DNA of 64,000 nt from Phycisphaeraceae bacterium. Its GTDB lineage: Bacteria; Planctomycetota; Phycisphaerae; Phycisphaerales; UBA1924. The stretch covers positions 3,327,649 to 3,391,648 of the forward strand of contig CP075368.1 in assembly GCA_019454185.1 (NCBI GenBank), written 5' to 3'. Both the position numbers and the translations under genes were made by a program. The notes beneath the pieces are model-generated. The model was given only the letters and a program-made list of their open reading frames with translations. It searched no databases and was not told where the DNA came from. This document shows, in pieces, positions 26,726-35,732 of the stretch (positions are counted from its first letter, which is position 1; each line of letters begins with the position of its first letter).

Positions 26726-28645
26726 ATGAGCTCAGCGGGTCATAAGCGTGTGGGACGTCTGGTTGCGGTTGTGGCGGCGGGTCTGTGCGGGTTGAGCGCG
26801 AGCGCTCAGACGCTGGAGGACTTTGCCGCGTTCCCGGGCTTCCGCCAGGGGCATCCTCAGTTGACGTTCCCGTTGCCTCCTCAGATGACATCGATCTATT
26901 GGTCGGGTCAGCAGGAGATCGCGGACCAGTTGGAGGAGCGTTGGCGTCCGATGTGTTTCAACCGTGCGCCGATCAGCGCGGACGAGCTGCGAGGGATTCG
27001 CCTGACCCATCGCAACGAGATTGGTGCCGGCGATGTGACGATTGTTGATACGCCGAGCCGCTCGGCGGGGATCAACATCGTGTTCGTGCTCGGCGGGAGC
27101 GTGCCCGGAGCGGCGATCCCGAGCTTCGCGGCTGCTGAGGCGTATCTTGAGTCGCAGTTCTCTGACCCGATCACGGTGACCGTGAACGTGACGTTCGCGA
27201 ACCTGGGTTCGGGCGTGATCGGCGCGACGGGCTCCAACTTCATCAACAACCGGACGTACACGAACGTGCGGAACGGGCTGGTGAACGGGATGGATGCGAA
27301 CGACACGATCCAGGCGATTCTGCCGCCGGTTCCCTCCGTGCCGGTGCGGTACAACGGCACGACAGCGACGGTGACGAACGAGACGCTGATCGATCTGACA
27401 TGGGCGAACTTCAAGGCAACGGTCGGCACGCTGTCGGGCTCTGACGGCGACATGACGTACAACTCGTCGTTCAACTTCGACTACGACCCTTCCAACGGCG
27501 TGGGCGGCTCGCAGATCTCGCTGGTCGATGTGATCATCCACGAGGTCGGGCACGCGCTCGGGTTCGTCTCCGCTGCAGACAATCAGGCGGGCGGCCAGTT
27601 CGCGATGATGGATCTGTACCGCTTCCAGCGGACGGACGGCACGGGCAACTTCAACCCCGACACGAACGCCCAGTTCACGACCACGGCGCGTCTTGTTCAC
27701 TACAACACGCCCAATGACGACCACAACACCGACTTCATCTGGGCCGAGTACCGCATGTCGGACGGAACGCCCTATCAGGCGTCGCACTTCCGCGAGCAGT
27801 CAGCGAACATCGGTATCATGGATCCGGCCTTCGCGAACGGCCAGACCTTCTATCCGAACTTCTTCAAGACGTCGGACCTCGACGTCTTTGATGCGATGGG
27901 GTACGACTATCCCCCGGGCGGCGGCGGTTGCACCGGCATCACGATCACGCAGCAGCCGCTCTCTCAGTCGGTTTGCCCCGGATCGAACGTGACGTTCACG
28001 GTGACTGCTTCGGGAACGGACCCCATCTATCAGTGGCGCAAGGACTTTGTGGTGATCCCCGGCGAGACTTCGAGCTCGCTGACGCTGACGGGCGTGACGA
28101 GCGCGAACGCCGGCAACTACACCGTGTCGATCAACAACGACTGCTCTTCGACGGTCCTCTCGTCGATCGCGACACTGACGATCAAGACCGCGACCTCGGT
28201 CACGACGCCTCCTTCTTCGCTTGAGGTGGACGAGGGCGATCTCGCTTCGTTCAACGTGGTCGCTGCGGGCACGAACCTGACGTACCAGTGGCGGAAGAAC
28301 TTCGTCGTGATCCCCGGCGCGGAGTCGAGCACGTACACGATTCCCGTGACCACTGCTTCCGACGCGGGCTCGTATCGCGTGACGGTCACGGGCGACTGCG
28401 GCGTGGTGACATCGGCGGAAGCAATTCTGACGGTGAACCAGCCGGGCCCCGGGTGTGCCGCGGATTACAACGGTGATGGCGAGTTTGACATCCTGGACTT
28501 CCTTGACTTCCTGGATGACTTCGGTCAGTGCGAGAACCAGCCCGGTCCGTGCGGGCTGCACGACGCTGATTTCAACGGGGACACCTTCGTTGACGTCCTG
28601 GACTTCCTGGATTTCCTTGACGCGTTCGGCACCGGTTGCGGCTGA
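26726..28645 (+). CDS. Secreted zinc metalloprotease-like protein with two Ig domains and GC-dockerin
   Basis: A 639-residue exported protein. A signal peptide ends near 'SASAQ' (residue 28). The first ~390 residues match the NF038122-type metalloprotease group: zinc motif 'HEVGHALGF' at 272-280 (His-Glu-x-x-His), then 'IMDPAF' and 'LDVFDAMGYDYPPGG'. Two Ig-like domains follow, each with 'YQWRKDFVVIPG' or 'YQWRKNFVVIPG'. Residues 577-639 are the dockerin module, ending Gly-Cys-Gly, one residue beyond the usual Gly-Cys. The ATG at 26726 has GGAG eight bases upstream; an ATG at 26720 is too close to it. Protein cleavage outside the cell is inferred. Confidence 0.88.
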   Translation: MSSAGHKRVGRLVAVVAAGLCGLSASAQTLEDFAAFPGFRQGHPQLTFPLPPQMTSIYWSGQQEIADQLEERWRPMCFNRAPISADELRGIRLTHRNEIGAGDVTIVDTPSRSAGINIVFVLGGSVPGAAIPSFAAAEAYLESQFSDPITVTVNVTFANLGSGVIGATGSNFINNRTYTNVRNGLVNGMDANDTIQAILPPVPSVPVRYNGTTATVTNETLIDLTWANFKATVGTLSGSDGDMTYNSSFNFDYDPSNGVGGSQISLVDVIIHEVGHALGFVSAADNQAGGQFAMMDLYRFQRTDGTGNFNPDTNAQFTTTARLVHYNTPNDDHNTDFIWAEYRMSDGTPYQASHFREQSANIGIMDPAFANGQTFYPNFFKTSDLDVFDAMGYDYPPGGGGCTGITITQQPLSQSVCPGSNVTFTVTASGTDPIYQWRKDFVVIPGETSSSLTLTGVTSANAGNYTVSINNDCSSTVLSSIATLTIKTATSVTTPPSSLEVDEGDLASFNVVAAGTNLTYQWRKNFVVIPGAESSTYTIPVTTASDAGSYRVTVTGDCGVVTSAEAILTVNQPGPGCAADYNGDGEFDILDFLDFLDDFGQCENQPGPCGLHDADFNGDTFVDVLDFLDFLDAFGTGCG

Positions 28646-28673
28646 ATCTCTCGGCTCGGCTTGAGATATGCTC

Positions 28674-28708
28674 ACGTCCCAGGGCTTCGCGGCCCTGGGA
28701 CGTCTTTG
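28674..28708 (+). terminator. Terminator hairpin after the metalloprotease gene
   Basis: A perfect 12-bp stem (ACGTCCCAGGGC with GCCCTGGGACGT, 6-base loop) is followed by CTTTG. It lies 28 bases past the stop codon. Confidence 0.75.
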
Positions 28709-28792
28709 GATGGAGGAGAGTGCCGCCGTGGCGCTCGCTCGCACGAGGACGTCGCATCGGCGGCGTCTGCTCTTTCGGTGGGACCAACTCTG

Positions 28793-30487
28793 ATGAATCG
28801 CAACACGATCGCGCGTGGCTCGGCCGCTCTTGCTCTGTTCACTCTCTGCGGGCTTGCAAACGCCCAGGTGCCCGGCATCGCCGTGCCGCCTGATGCGGAG
28901 CCGGCCCGTCCGACGTATCCGGAGGGCGCGGCGATTCCGCGGAACATGACGGATGCGGAGCGTGCGTGGGTGGAGCGGAACCCGATCACGGCTCCGGTGC
29001 TGCGTGCCGCGAGCTCGCCGGTTGGCCCGGTCCACTGCGTGGCCGAGTACGAGCCGATGGAATCGATCATCATCGCGTGGGAGGGCGATGCGTCGTGGAA
29101 CGCGATCCAGAAGACGATGGTTGAGCACATCACGACGACAGGGAACGCGGATGTGTGGATCGTGGTGGACAACACGACCGAGCGGACGGCCGTGCAGTCG
29201 ACGTTCGCCTCTTCGAGTGCGAACGTTGCGCGGATCAAGTACGTCGTTCGGCCGACGGATTCGATCTGGATCCGCGACTATGGGCCTCGGTACATCTACG
29301 AGGGCGATGTGCGTGCGATCGTTGATCACACCTACAACCGTCCGAGGCCGAACGACAATCTGCTGAACGCTTACTACGGCGGGACGACCCGTCGCCAGAA
29401 GGTGTACCAGTTGCCGCTGGTGCACGGCGGCGGCAATTACCACCTTGATGCGAACAACAACGGTCACGCGACGCGCCTGATCAACAACGAGAACCCGTCG
29501 CTGACAGAGTCGCAGATTCTGGCGTACTGGCAGCAGTACCAGAACCTGGACACGACGCTCTACACACCCTTCCCGACGAGTGTTGACTCGACGCAGCACA
29601 TCGACATGTGGATGCAGATCATCGCTGACAACAAGATCGTCATCAGCGACTGGCCCGCGCAGCCGGGCACGACGCAGGACGTGATCTGCGACAGCGTTGC
29701 AGCTGCGTTCACGTCTGCGGGGTGGACGGTCTATCGGACACCGGCGCGCACGGTGAGCGGCGTTCACTACACCTACACGAACGTGGTGATGTGCAACGAT
29801 CTGGTTCTGATCCCGACGTACACGAACTCGACGATCACCTCGCCCACGAACTACAACAACCTGGCGCTGGCGACGTGGCAGGCGGCTCTGCCGGGCAAGA
29901 CGATCGTGCAGGTGAACTGCCAGAATCTCGTGACTGCTGCGGGCGTGATGCACTGCATCGTGATGCACATCCCAGCTCACAAGGGCGGGACGAATCCGAC
30001 GGCGTACATCCAGTATCCGCAGGGCGGCGAGACGTTCGCGCAGGGGCAGAGTGTCTCGATCGAGTGGATCTCCGACGACGACGTGTCGCCGTTGCTCGCG
30101 GACATCGCCCTTTCGACGGACGGCGGCGCGACCTTCCCCACCAACATCATCACCGGCACGATCGACGACGGCCAGCACACGTGGGTGACGCCCGCGATCG
30201 ACACGGCGAACGCCAAGATCCGCGTGACCATCCGCGATGCCTCGGGCAACACGGGCTCTTACGTGACGCCCGCGTTCACGATCGGTGATCCCTCGTGTCC
30301 TGCCGACTACAACGGCGATGGCGAGTTCGATGTCCTGGACTTCCTCGACTTCCTTGATGATTTCGGGCAGTGCGAGGCGCAACCGGGTCCATGCGGCGCG
30401 ATCTCCAACGCCGATCTGAACGGCGACACGATCGTTGATGTGATGGATTTCCTCGAGTTCCTCGACGCGTTCGGCACAGGATGCTGA
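28793..30487 (+). CDS. Secreted agmatine-deiminase/peptidylarginine-deiminase-like enzyme with GC-dockerin
   Basis: A 564-residue exported protein. The signal peptide ends near 'GLANAQ' (residue 25). Residues ~80-400 match the PAD_porph/agmatine deiminase fold: 'SIWIRDYGPRY' (Asp162), 'LVHGGGNYHLDANNNG', 'QHIDMW' (His269, Asp271) and the nucleophile in 'GVMHCIV' (Cys388). Bacterial relatives remove the guanidino imine group from agmatine or from peptidyl arginine. A short Fn3/Ig-like segment follows ('QGQSVSIEWISDDDVSP'), and residues 502-564 form the dockerin module ending Gly-Thr-Gly-Cys. A secreted form argues for a peptide or protein substrate, but this is inference. The ATG at 28793 was chosen for the signal peptide. 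Confidence 0.88.
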   Translation: MNRNTIARGSAALALFTLCGLANAQVPGIAVPPDAEPARPTYPEGAAIPRNMTDAERAWVERNPITAPVLRAASSPVGPVHCVAEYEPMESIIIAWEGDASWNAIQKTMVEHITTTGNADVWIVVDNTTERTAVQSTFASSSANVARIKYVVRPTDSIWIRDYGPRYIYEGDVRAIVDHTYNRPRPNDNLLNAYYGGTTRRQKVYQLPLVHGGGNYHLDANNNGHATRLINNENPSLTESQILAYWQQYQNLDTTLYTPFPTSVDSTQHIDMWMQIIADNKIVISDWPAQPGTTQDVICDSVAAAFTSAGWTVYRTPARTVSGVHYTYTNVVMCNDLVLIPTYTNSTITSPTNYNNLALATWQAALPGKTIVQVNCQNLVTAAGVMHCIVMHIPAHKGGTNPTAYIQYPQGGETFAQGQSVSIEWISDDDVSPLLADIALSTDGGATFPTNIITGTIDDGQHTWVTPAIDTANAKIRVTIRDASGNTGSYVTPAFTIGDPSCPADYNGDGEFDVLDFLDFLDDFGQCEAQPGPCGAISNADLNGDTIVDVMDFLEFLDAFGTGC

Positions 30488-30586
30488 GTGAGGCGCGATC
30501 CGGCGCGGGTCCTCGCGCATGGGTCAAGGTCTTGTTGTAGAGGTTTGCCGCAACTCAGAAGTGTCGGTCAACAAGCGGAGCAGAGC

Positions 30587-32425
30587 ATGAAGAGCAGAGC
30601 GTGTCTGGGCATCGTGGGAGCGACCGGGGTGTCGCTGGTGCTGCTGGCGGGGTGTGCGCAGGAGAACCTGAGCGTGCAGGGGCCGCAGACCTCGTCGACT
30701 GCGGTCGCAATGGCTCCCGTCGCGGCGGGTCCGGAGGGCTTCCGCTGGAACGCTGAGGATCCTCGTCCGGCACTTACGCCGATCGATCTTTCGGAGCCGG
30801 GGCGTGCGGCGTGGTCGACCGGCGAGGCGACGATCATCGACACGCGGGCCTTTCCGGTGCAGATCCAGGACATTCGCAGCGATGTCGTGGACATGCGGAT
30901 GAAGAACAACCTGCCGCCTCACCAGCGGCCGAAGATGGTGACGGCTGTCGAGGTGGTGGACGATGTCGAGATCGGCTCGATGCTCGGGGATTCGCGTGCG
31001 TCGCTTGACGCGCTCTTCCCGGGCATGGCGCAGACGCCGTGGACGCCGCCGGACGTCACGCTGGCCGTCGGTCCCAACCACATCGTCTCGACGGTGAACA
31101 TGGCCGTCGCGTTCCACGACAAGCAGGGGAATCTGCAGTTTCAGGCGAACCTGGACTCGACGGGCGATCCGGGTTTCTTCGAGGTGGTTGGCGCGTCGAC
31201 GTTCACGTTCGATCCGAAGTGTTTCTATGACCATCTCGCGCAGCGGTACGTGATCGTTGCGCTGGAGGTGTACGGATCGACGCAGGCGTGGATCTGTATC
31301 GCAGTCTCCGACGACAGCGATCCGCACGGCGTCTGGTATAAGTATCGCACGAACGCAGTCATCGCGGGCGGCGGCACCCAGACCTACTGGGTCGATTACC
31401 CCGGCTTCGGATACGACAACAACGCGTACTACGTCACGGGCAATCTCTTCGGGCTCAACGTGGGTGGGTTCGGCGGTACGCTTTTCCGGATCTATCCCAA
31501 GACGCCGCTGTTGAGCGGGTCTCCGGTGACGTTCGCGGATATCAGGGATGCCGGCGTGGCCTCGGTGCAGGTGGCGCAGTGCTTCGGCAGCAACATCGCG
31601 CCCTTCTTCACCTCGATCGTCGACAACGCCAACATGCGGATCCAGGCGATCAGGAACCCGTTGACGACGCCGACGATCTCGACGGCTGCGGTCTCGGTTC
31701 CGCCTTTCTCATATCCGACGGGAGATGCGCCGAATCCCGGTGGGCTGGTTGATGTGCTCGACGGGCGCATCATGAACGCGCACTGGCGCGACGGCAAGCT
31801 CTACTTCGGACATGGCGTGTGGTCCTCCGGGAAGGCGGTCGCCCGCTGGTACCAGATCAACACGAACAACTGGCCGAATTCCGGATGGCCGACGATTTCT
31901 CAGGCGGGCACGCTCAATCTCGGTGGAACGATGGCGAGCTTCTTCCCGGCGATCGGAGCGAACAAACACGGCGATGTCGGTCTCGTTGTCGCCGGGTGCA
32001 ACAGCACGACCGTGCCTTCTGTGTACGTCGCTGCCCGCCGGCAGACCGACGCGCCGGGCACGCTCGGCGCTGCGACGCTTGTCGCGACCGGCACCGCCGG
32101 CGCGAACGGCCGCTGGGGCGATTATTTCGACATCACGACCGACCCCAATGACGACGCGACTTTCTGGTACATCGGGCAGTATCAGACGCCCGCCGGGTGG
32201 CAGAGTGTGATCGGCTCGTTCATCGTGACGTGTGCCGCGAACGTCAACGGCGATCTCGATCTCGATGTTCTCGACTTCCTCGATTTCATCAACGCCTTCG
32301 GTTCGTGCGAGGGTCAGCCCGCGCCGTGCTCCGCGGGTGGGATCAGCGCCGATTTCAACGGCGACACGATCGTCGATATTCTCGACCTGCTCGACTTCCT
32401 CGACGCCTACGGGCGTGGGTGCTGA
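30587..32425 (+). CDS. Lipoprotein of unknown function with GC-dockerin
   Basis: A 612-residue protein with a lipoprotein signal: lipobox 'LLAGC' with Cys23. The ~500-residue body has no motif that I recognise; it contains phrases such as 'PPDVTLAVGPNHIVSTVNMA' and 'GRWGDYFDITTDPNDDATFW' found in some extracellular beta-propeller-like proteins. Residues 549-612 are the dockerin module, ending Gly-Arg-Gly-Cys; its first loop is 'VNGDLDLDVLDFLDFI'. GGAG is placed six bases before the ATG. Having both a lipid anchor and a dockerin on one protein is odd, as either alone could hold it at the surface. It lies 99 bases after the deiminase gene and may share its transcript. Confidence 0.82.
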   Translation: MKSRACLGIVGATGVSLVLLAGCAQENLSVQGPQTSSTAVAMAPVAAGPEGFRWNAEDPRPALTPIDLSEPGRAAWSTGEATIIDTRAFPVQIQDIRSDVVDMRMKNNLPPHQRPKMVTAVEVVDDVEIGSMLGDSRASLDALFPGMAQTPWTPPDVTLAVGPNHIVSTVNMAVAFHDKQGNLQFQANLDSTGDPGFFEVVGASTFTFDPKCFYDHLAQRYVIVALEVYGSTQAWICIAVSDDSDPHGVWYKYRTNAVIAGGGTQTYWVDYPGFGYDNNAYYVTGNLFGLNVGGFGGTLFRIYPKTPLLSGSPVTFADIRDAGVASVQVAQCFGSNIAPFFTSIVDNANMRIQAIRNPLTTPTISTAAVSVPPFSYPTGDAPNPGGLVDVLDGRIMNAHWRDGKLYFGHGVWSSGKAVARWYQINTNNWPNSGWPTISQAGTLNLGGTMASFFPAIGANKHGDVGLVVAGCNSTTVPSVYVAARRQTDAPGTLGAATLVATGTAGANGRWGDYFDITTDPNDDATFWYIGQYQTPAGWQSVIGSFIVTCAANVNGDLDLDVLDFLDFINAFGSCEGQPAPCSAGGISADFNGDTIVDILDLLDFLDAYGRGC

Positions 32426-32457
32426 GCAATAGACGCACGATTCATCGCATCATCCGC

Positions 32458-32486
32458 AACGCCCCCGACCCAGTGTCGGGGGCGTT
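32458..32486. terminator. Strong hairpin between convergent genes
   Basis: A perfect 12-bp GC-rich stem (AACGCCCCCGAC with GTCGGGGGCGTT, 5-base loop) lies between two genes that end toward each other. The T-run is weak on both strands, so termination is probable but not certain. Confidence 0.6.
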
Positions 32487-32587
32487 GTCGTATGGGCATA
32501 CGTCGCCTGTGTGTTGTATGCCCCCCTCGTAGGGCTGTTCGGCCGTTGCAAAGCGGATCAGGGCGCTCGCCTTGCCCTGCGGCTGGA

Positions 32588-33259
32588 TCATTCGGACTCG
32601 TCGTCCTGCTCGTCGTCCTGCTCGTCGTCCAGCTCGGTGAAGAGCACGCCGAGCATGGTGACCTGGAGAGTCGCGGCAAGCGCCTCCAATGCCTTGTAGC
32701 GCTCAGGGAGTGCTTCCTCCACATTCTCGCCTTTGACAAAGACTTCGAGTTGCGGGAGGCCGTCTCCCTCACGCAGCAGCATGTCCTCGGTCGTTGCAAG
32801 CTCGGCTTGGACGATCGCATCCTGGAGTTGCATGAGGTGAGACTCCTGGGCCTCGAAACCGAAGAGCCATGGAACGTACGCGCCCTCTTCCAGTCCGGTG
32901 TCGGTGTAGTGGCTGAGGAGCCAGCAGGCAGAATCGAGATCTTGCCACGAATCGAGCCCTGAGGCATCGAACGATGCAGTATCAACGTATCGCGCGCCCA
33001 CTTGTGCCGCGAGTGCTTTCAGACGTTCTTCGAGCGAGGCGACGTCAGCGGGGGTGAGCGCGGCATTCATCTGCACGGAGAGCGATGGCGGGCCTTTTTT
33101 GGAGACCCCATCTTCAATCACTTCGGTGAACTCATCCAGCCGAAGCTCAAACTCGTCCCCGAGCATGTCATTGAGCTTCCGGAGGGGTTCGATGTTGTCC
33201 GCTTCGAGGAAGAAAGCCCAGTGCATCTCTACGGGTTGGTCGGTCGATTCTTCGTTCAT
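32588..33259 (-). CDS. Protein of unknown function, weakly RraB-like
   Basis: A 223-residue acidic cytoplasmic protein. Two alpha/beta segments ('MHWAFFLEADNIEPLRKLND' and 'ALTPADVASLEERLKALAAQ') have the look of the RraB/DUF695 fold, which in enterobacteria includes an RNase E inhibitor; this is only a resemblance. The C-terminus is a run of Asp/Glu with Gln (three 12-bp DNA repeats at 32597-32632). AAGGAG stands before the ATG at 33259, which favours it over an ATG at 33292. It follows rarA by 36 bases on the same strand and is probably co-transcribed with it. Confidence 0.6.
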   Translation of the reverse strand: MNEESTDQPVEMHWAFFLEADNIEPLRKLNDMLGDEFELRLDEFTEVIEDGVSKKGPPSLSVQMNAALTPADVASLEERLKALAAQVGARYVDTASFDASGLDSWQDLDSACWLLSHYTDTGLEEGAYVPWLFGFEAQESHLMQLQDAIVQAELATTEDMLLREGDGLPQLEVFVKGENVEEALPERYKALEALAATLQVTMLGVLFTELDDEQDDEQDDESE

Positions 33260-33295
33260 CGGGCACTCCTTGTCAGCATGTGGTGTGGTCATATC

Positions 33296-34687
33296 TCAGC
33301 GTCGCTCCGCGCGACGCTTGCGGACCTCTTCGAGCCGCTCTTTGAGGATCTTCTCCGCGCCGTTCTCGGTCGGCTCGTAGTACCGCTTCTCGACGCCGAG
33401 ATAATCCTGTCCCGTCAGGGTGTCCTTCGCATCGTGTGAGTACTGGTACTTCTCGTGCGAGGCGTTCTTGGTGCGGACGCCCTCGCCGACGGGTGAGGAG
33501 TTCGGGTCGCGGAGATAGAGGGGGACGGGGATCGTGCGGCCCTCCTGCACATCGGCGATGGCGGCGTTGATGGCGAGATAGGAGGCGTTGCTCTTGGGCG
33601 CGAGGGCGAGGTACGTGGCGCACTGGCCGAGCGTGATCCGTGCCTCGGGCATGCCGATCCGTTCGACCAGCTCCCAGCAGGCCGCGGCGACCATGATGGC
33701 CCGGGGGTCGGCGTTGCCGATGTCCTCACTGGCCAGGATCGCCATGCGCCGGGCGATGAAGCGCGGGTCCTCTCCGCCTTCGAGCATGCGGGCGATCCAG
33801 TAGAGCGCGGCGTCGGGGTCGCTGCCCCGGAGCGATTTGATCATCGCGCTCGCGGCGTCGTAGTGCCCGTCCCCCGTCTGGTCGTAGACGGCGGCCTTCT
33901 GCTGGATGGACTCTTCGGCGACGGCGCGGTCGATCACGAGCGGTCCGAGCACGGCTTCGGCATCGTCTCCGTCTGGCTCTTTGGCTCTTTGGACCTTTGG
34001 CTCTTTCGCTTGGGACAGCACCGCGACTTCCAGCGCGGTCAGCGCCCGCCGCGCATCCCCGTCGCTCTTGACCGCCCACACATGCAACGCCTCGTCCGTT
34101 ACTTCAAGATCCAGTTTGCCGTACCCGCGTTCGGGGTCGGCGATGGCGCGCCTGAGGACTGAAGTGATCTCTTCTTCAGTCAACACCTCGAGACGTAGCA
34201 GCGTGGAGCGGCTGACGAGGGCGGAGTTGCAGGCGAAGAGAGGGTTCTCGGTGGTGGCGCCGATGAGGGTGACGGTGCCGCGTTCGACGTCCGCGAGCAG
34301 CACATCCTGCTGCGCCTTCGTGAATCTGTGGATCTCATCCAGGAAGAGGATGGTGCGCTGGTTCTTGTCTTCGAGGCGTGCGTAGGCCTGATCGACGATC
34401 TCGCGGATGCGTTTCACGCCGACGCTCGCGGCGTTCTCGCGCTCGAAGTGGCGCTTGGTGTGGCGGGCGATCAGTTCGGCGAGGGTGGTCTTGCCGGTGC
34501 CGGGGGGGCCGTGGAGGATGAGGGAGGTGATGACGTCGGCCTCGAGCATCCGCCGCAGGAGCTTGCCGGGGCCGAGGATGTGCGACTGTCCGGCGACCTC
34601 GTCCAGAGTCTGCGGACGCATGCGTACGGCCAGCGGCTCGACCTGTTTCCTGGCTCGGGCGCGGGTTTCTTCCCAGAGGCCGCTCAT
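33296..34687 (-). CDS. rarA: Replication-associated recombination protein A (AAA+ ATPase)
   Basis: A 463-residue MgsA/RarA/WRNIP1-family ATPase that acts at stalled replication forks. It shows 'PLAVRMRPQTLDEVAGQSHI', Walker A 'GPPGTGKT' (60-67), Walker B 'LFLDEIHRF' (114-122), 'GATTENP', and the C-terminal tetramerisation part with 'DASAMIKS'-like text ('YDAASAMIKSLRGSDPDAAL') and 'KYQYSHD'. An extra charged segment of about 17 residues near residue 235 ('AKEPKVQRAKEPDGDD') comes from a repetitive DNA tract around 33970-34015. The ATG at 34687 matches the usual family length. It leads a likely two-gene unit. Confidence 0.95.
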   Translation of the reverse strand: MSGLWEETRARARKQVEPLAVRMRPQTLDEVAGQSHILGPGKLLRRMLEADVITSLILHGPPGTGKTTLAELIARHTKRHFERENAASVGVKRIREIVDQAYARLEDKNQRTILFLDEIHRFTKAQQDVLLADVERGTVTLIGATTENPLFACNSALVSRSTLLRLEVLTEEEITSVLRRAIADPERGYGKLDLEVTDEALHVWAVKSDGDARRALTALEVAVLSQAKEPKVQRAKEPDGDDAEAVLGPLVIDRAVAEESIQQKAAVYDQTGDGHYDAASAMIKSLRGSDPDAALYWIARMLEGGEDPRFIARRMAILASEDIGNADPRAIMVAAACWELVERIGMPEARITLGQCATYLALAPKSNASYLAINAAIADVQEGRTIPVPLYLRDPNSSPVGEGVRTKNASHEKYQYSHDAKDTLTGQDYLGVEKRYYEPTENGAEKILKERLEEVRKRRAERR

Positions 34688-34821
34688 GCCTGATGCTACA
34701 CCGAAGACCCTGCCAAGACCCTTCCAGGTGGGCTTGCCCGCCGAATATGGCGCAAAGGTCCTGTGTTGGCACAAGCATTTGTAGACGCTTGATTTGTGGC
34801 CGCTAACATCCGCCCACCGTG

Positions 34822-35568
34822 ATGCCAGTTGTTGGTTCCATCCTTGTTCTTGGGGTTCTCCTCGGGCTTGGCCTTCTGGCCCGTTGGTTGAAGGACAATC
34901 CGCGCGGGGATATCGAGACGGGGTTGTTCGTCAAGCTGGCATCGCTGTATGCGCGTGTCGTGCATGGTCTTCGGGTGGAGGGGATGCCGCACGTCCCGCG
35001 CGAGAAGCACCCGGGATCTCTGATCATCATCGCGAACCACACGGCGGGGGTGGATCCGGTGTTGATTCAGGTTGTCTGTCCGTTCGAGATCCGCTGGATC
35101 ATGGCGATGGATATGCGCCTGCCATCGTTCGAGTGGTTCTGGACATGGGCGCGGATCATCTCGATCCCGCGCGGGAACGAGCTGCCCGCGACCCGAGAGG
35201 CGATCCGCCATGTTCGTGAAGGCGACGATGGGCGCGGGGGCGTGCTCGGCATCTTTCCCGAGGGGGCGATCGAACGCCCGGAACGTCAGATTCTGCCGTT
35301 CCTGCGCGGCGTCGGGTTGATCATCAAGAAGTCCGAAGCGATCGTTCTGCCGGTCATCATCGAAGGAACGCCCCAGGTGGACCCGGCGTGGGCCTCGCTC
35401 TGGCGACCCAGCAGTTCGAAACTGACGTTCAAGCAACCGTTGGACTACCGGGGGAGCGGGCTGTCTGCGGAGGAGATCAGCGCGGATCTCCGCCGCCGGT
35501 TTGTTGAATGGACCGGCTGGCCGGCGAACGAGATCCACGCGGGCCTGATCCCCGGCAAGGGGTATTGA
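34822..35568 (+). CDS. 1-acyl-glycerol-3-phosphate acyltransferase-like (PlsC family)
   Basis: A 248-residue membrane-linked acyltransferase for phospholipid synthesis or lipid remodelling. An N-terminal hydrophobic span (residues 5-20) is followed by the catalytic His-x4-Asp in 'NHTAGVDP' (His73, Asp78) and the glycerol-phosphate-binding block 'FPEGAIERP' (145-153). A GTG at 34819 directly precedes the ATG at 34822 and would add only one residue. It is divergent from rarA with a 134-base gap. Exact substrate (lysophosphatidate or another acceptor) is not shown. Confidence 0.88.
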   Translation: MPVVGSILVLGVLLGLGLLARWLKDNPRGDIETGLFVKLASLYARVVHGLRVEGMPHVPREKHPGSLIIIANHTAGVDPVLIQVVCPFEIRWIMAMDMRLPSFEWFWTWARIISIPRGNELPATREAIRHVREGDDGRGGVLGIFPEGAIERPERQILPFLRGVGLIIKKSEAIVLPVIIEGTPQVDPAWASLWRPSSSKLTFKQPLDYRGSGLSAEEISADLRRRFVEWTGWPANEIHAGLIPGKGY

Positions 35569-35697
35569 GGCCCGGCGCGGGCCGTGATCCTCAAGTGTTG
35601 ATCTAATAGAGACTTGTGACGAATGAGTGCTCGTCTGCCGCGGCTGTCTCACACGGATCACGCCGCGGGATAGCGTGAGCGGGCTCTCGATACCCGA

Positions 35698-35726
35698 TTG
35701 TTACACAAACGAGTAGTGAAGATACC
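35698..35726 (+). promoter_or_regulatory. Promoter of the tetR-RND operon
   Basis: TTGTTA and GATACC are exactly 17 bases apart. The expected start of transcription (about 35733) falls in the first operator half-site, which fits repression by the encoded TetR protein. Confidence 0.5.
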
Positions 35727-35732
35727 CCAAAT

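Noticed and set aside
27800..30520. A 906-codon open frame on the minus strand
   Set aside because: It lies opposite the metalloprotease and deiminase genes, is rich in Arg/Val/His from reversed codons and has no family motif; an effect of high GC.
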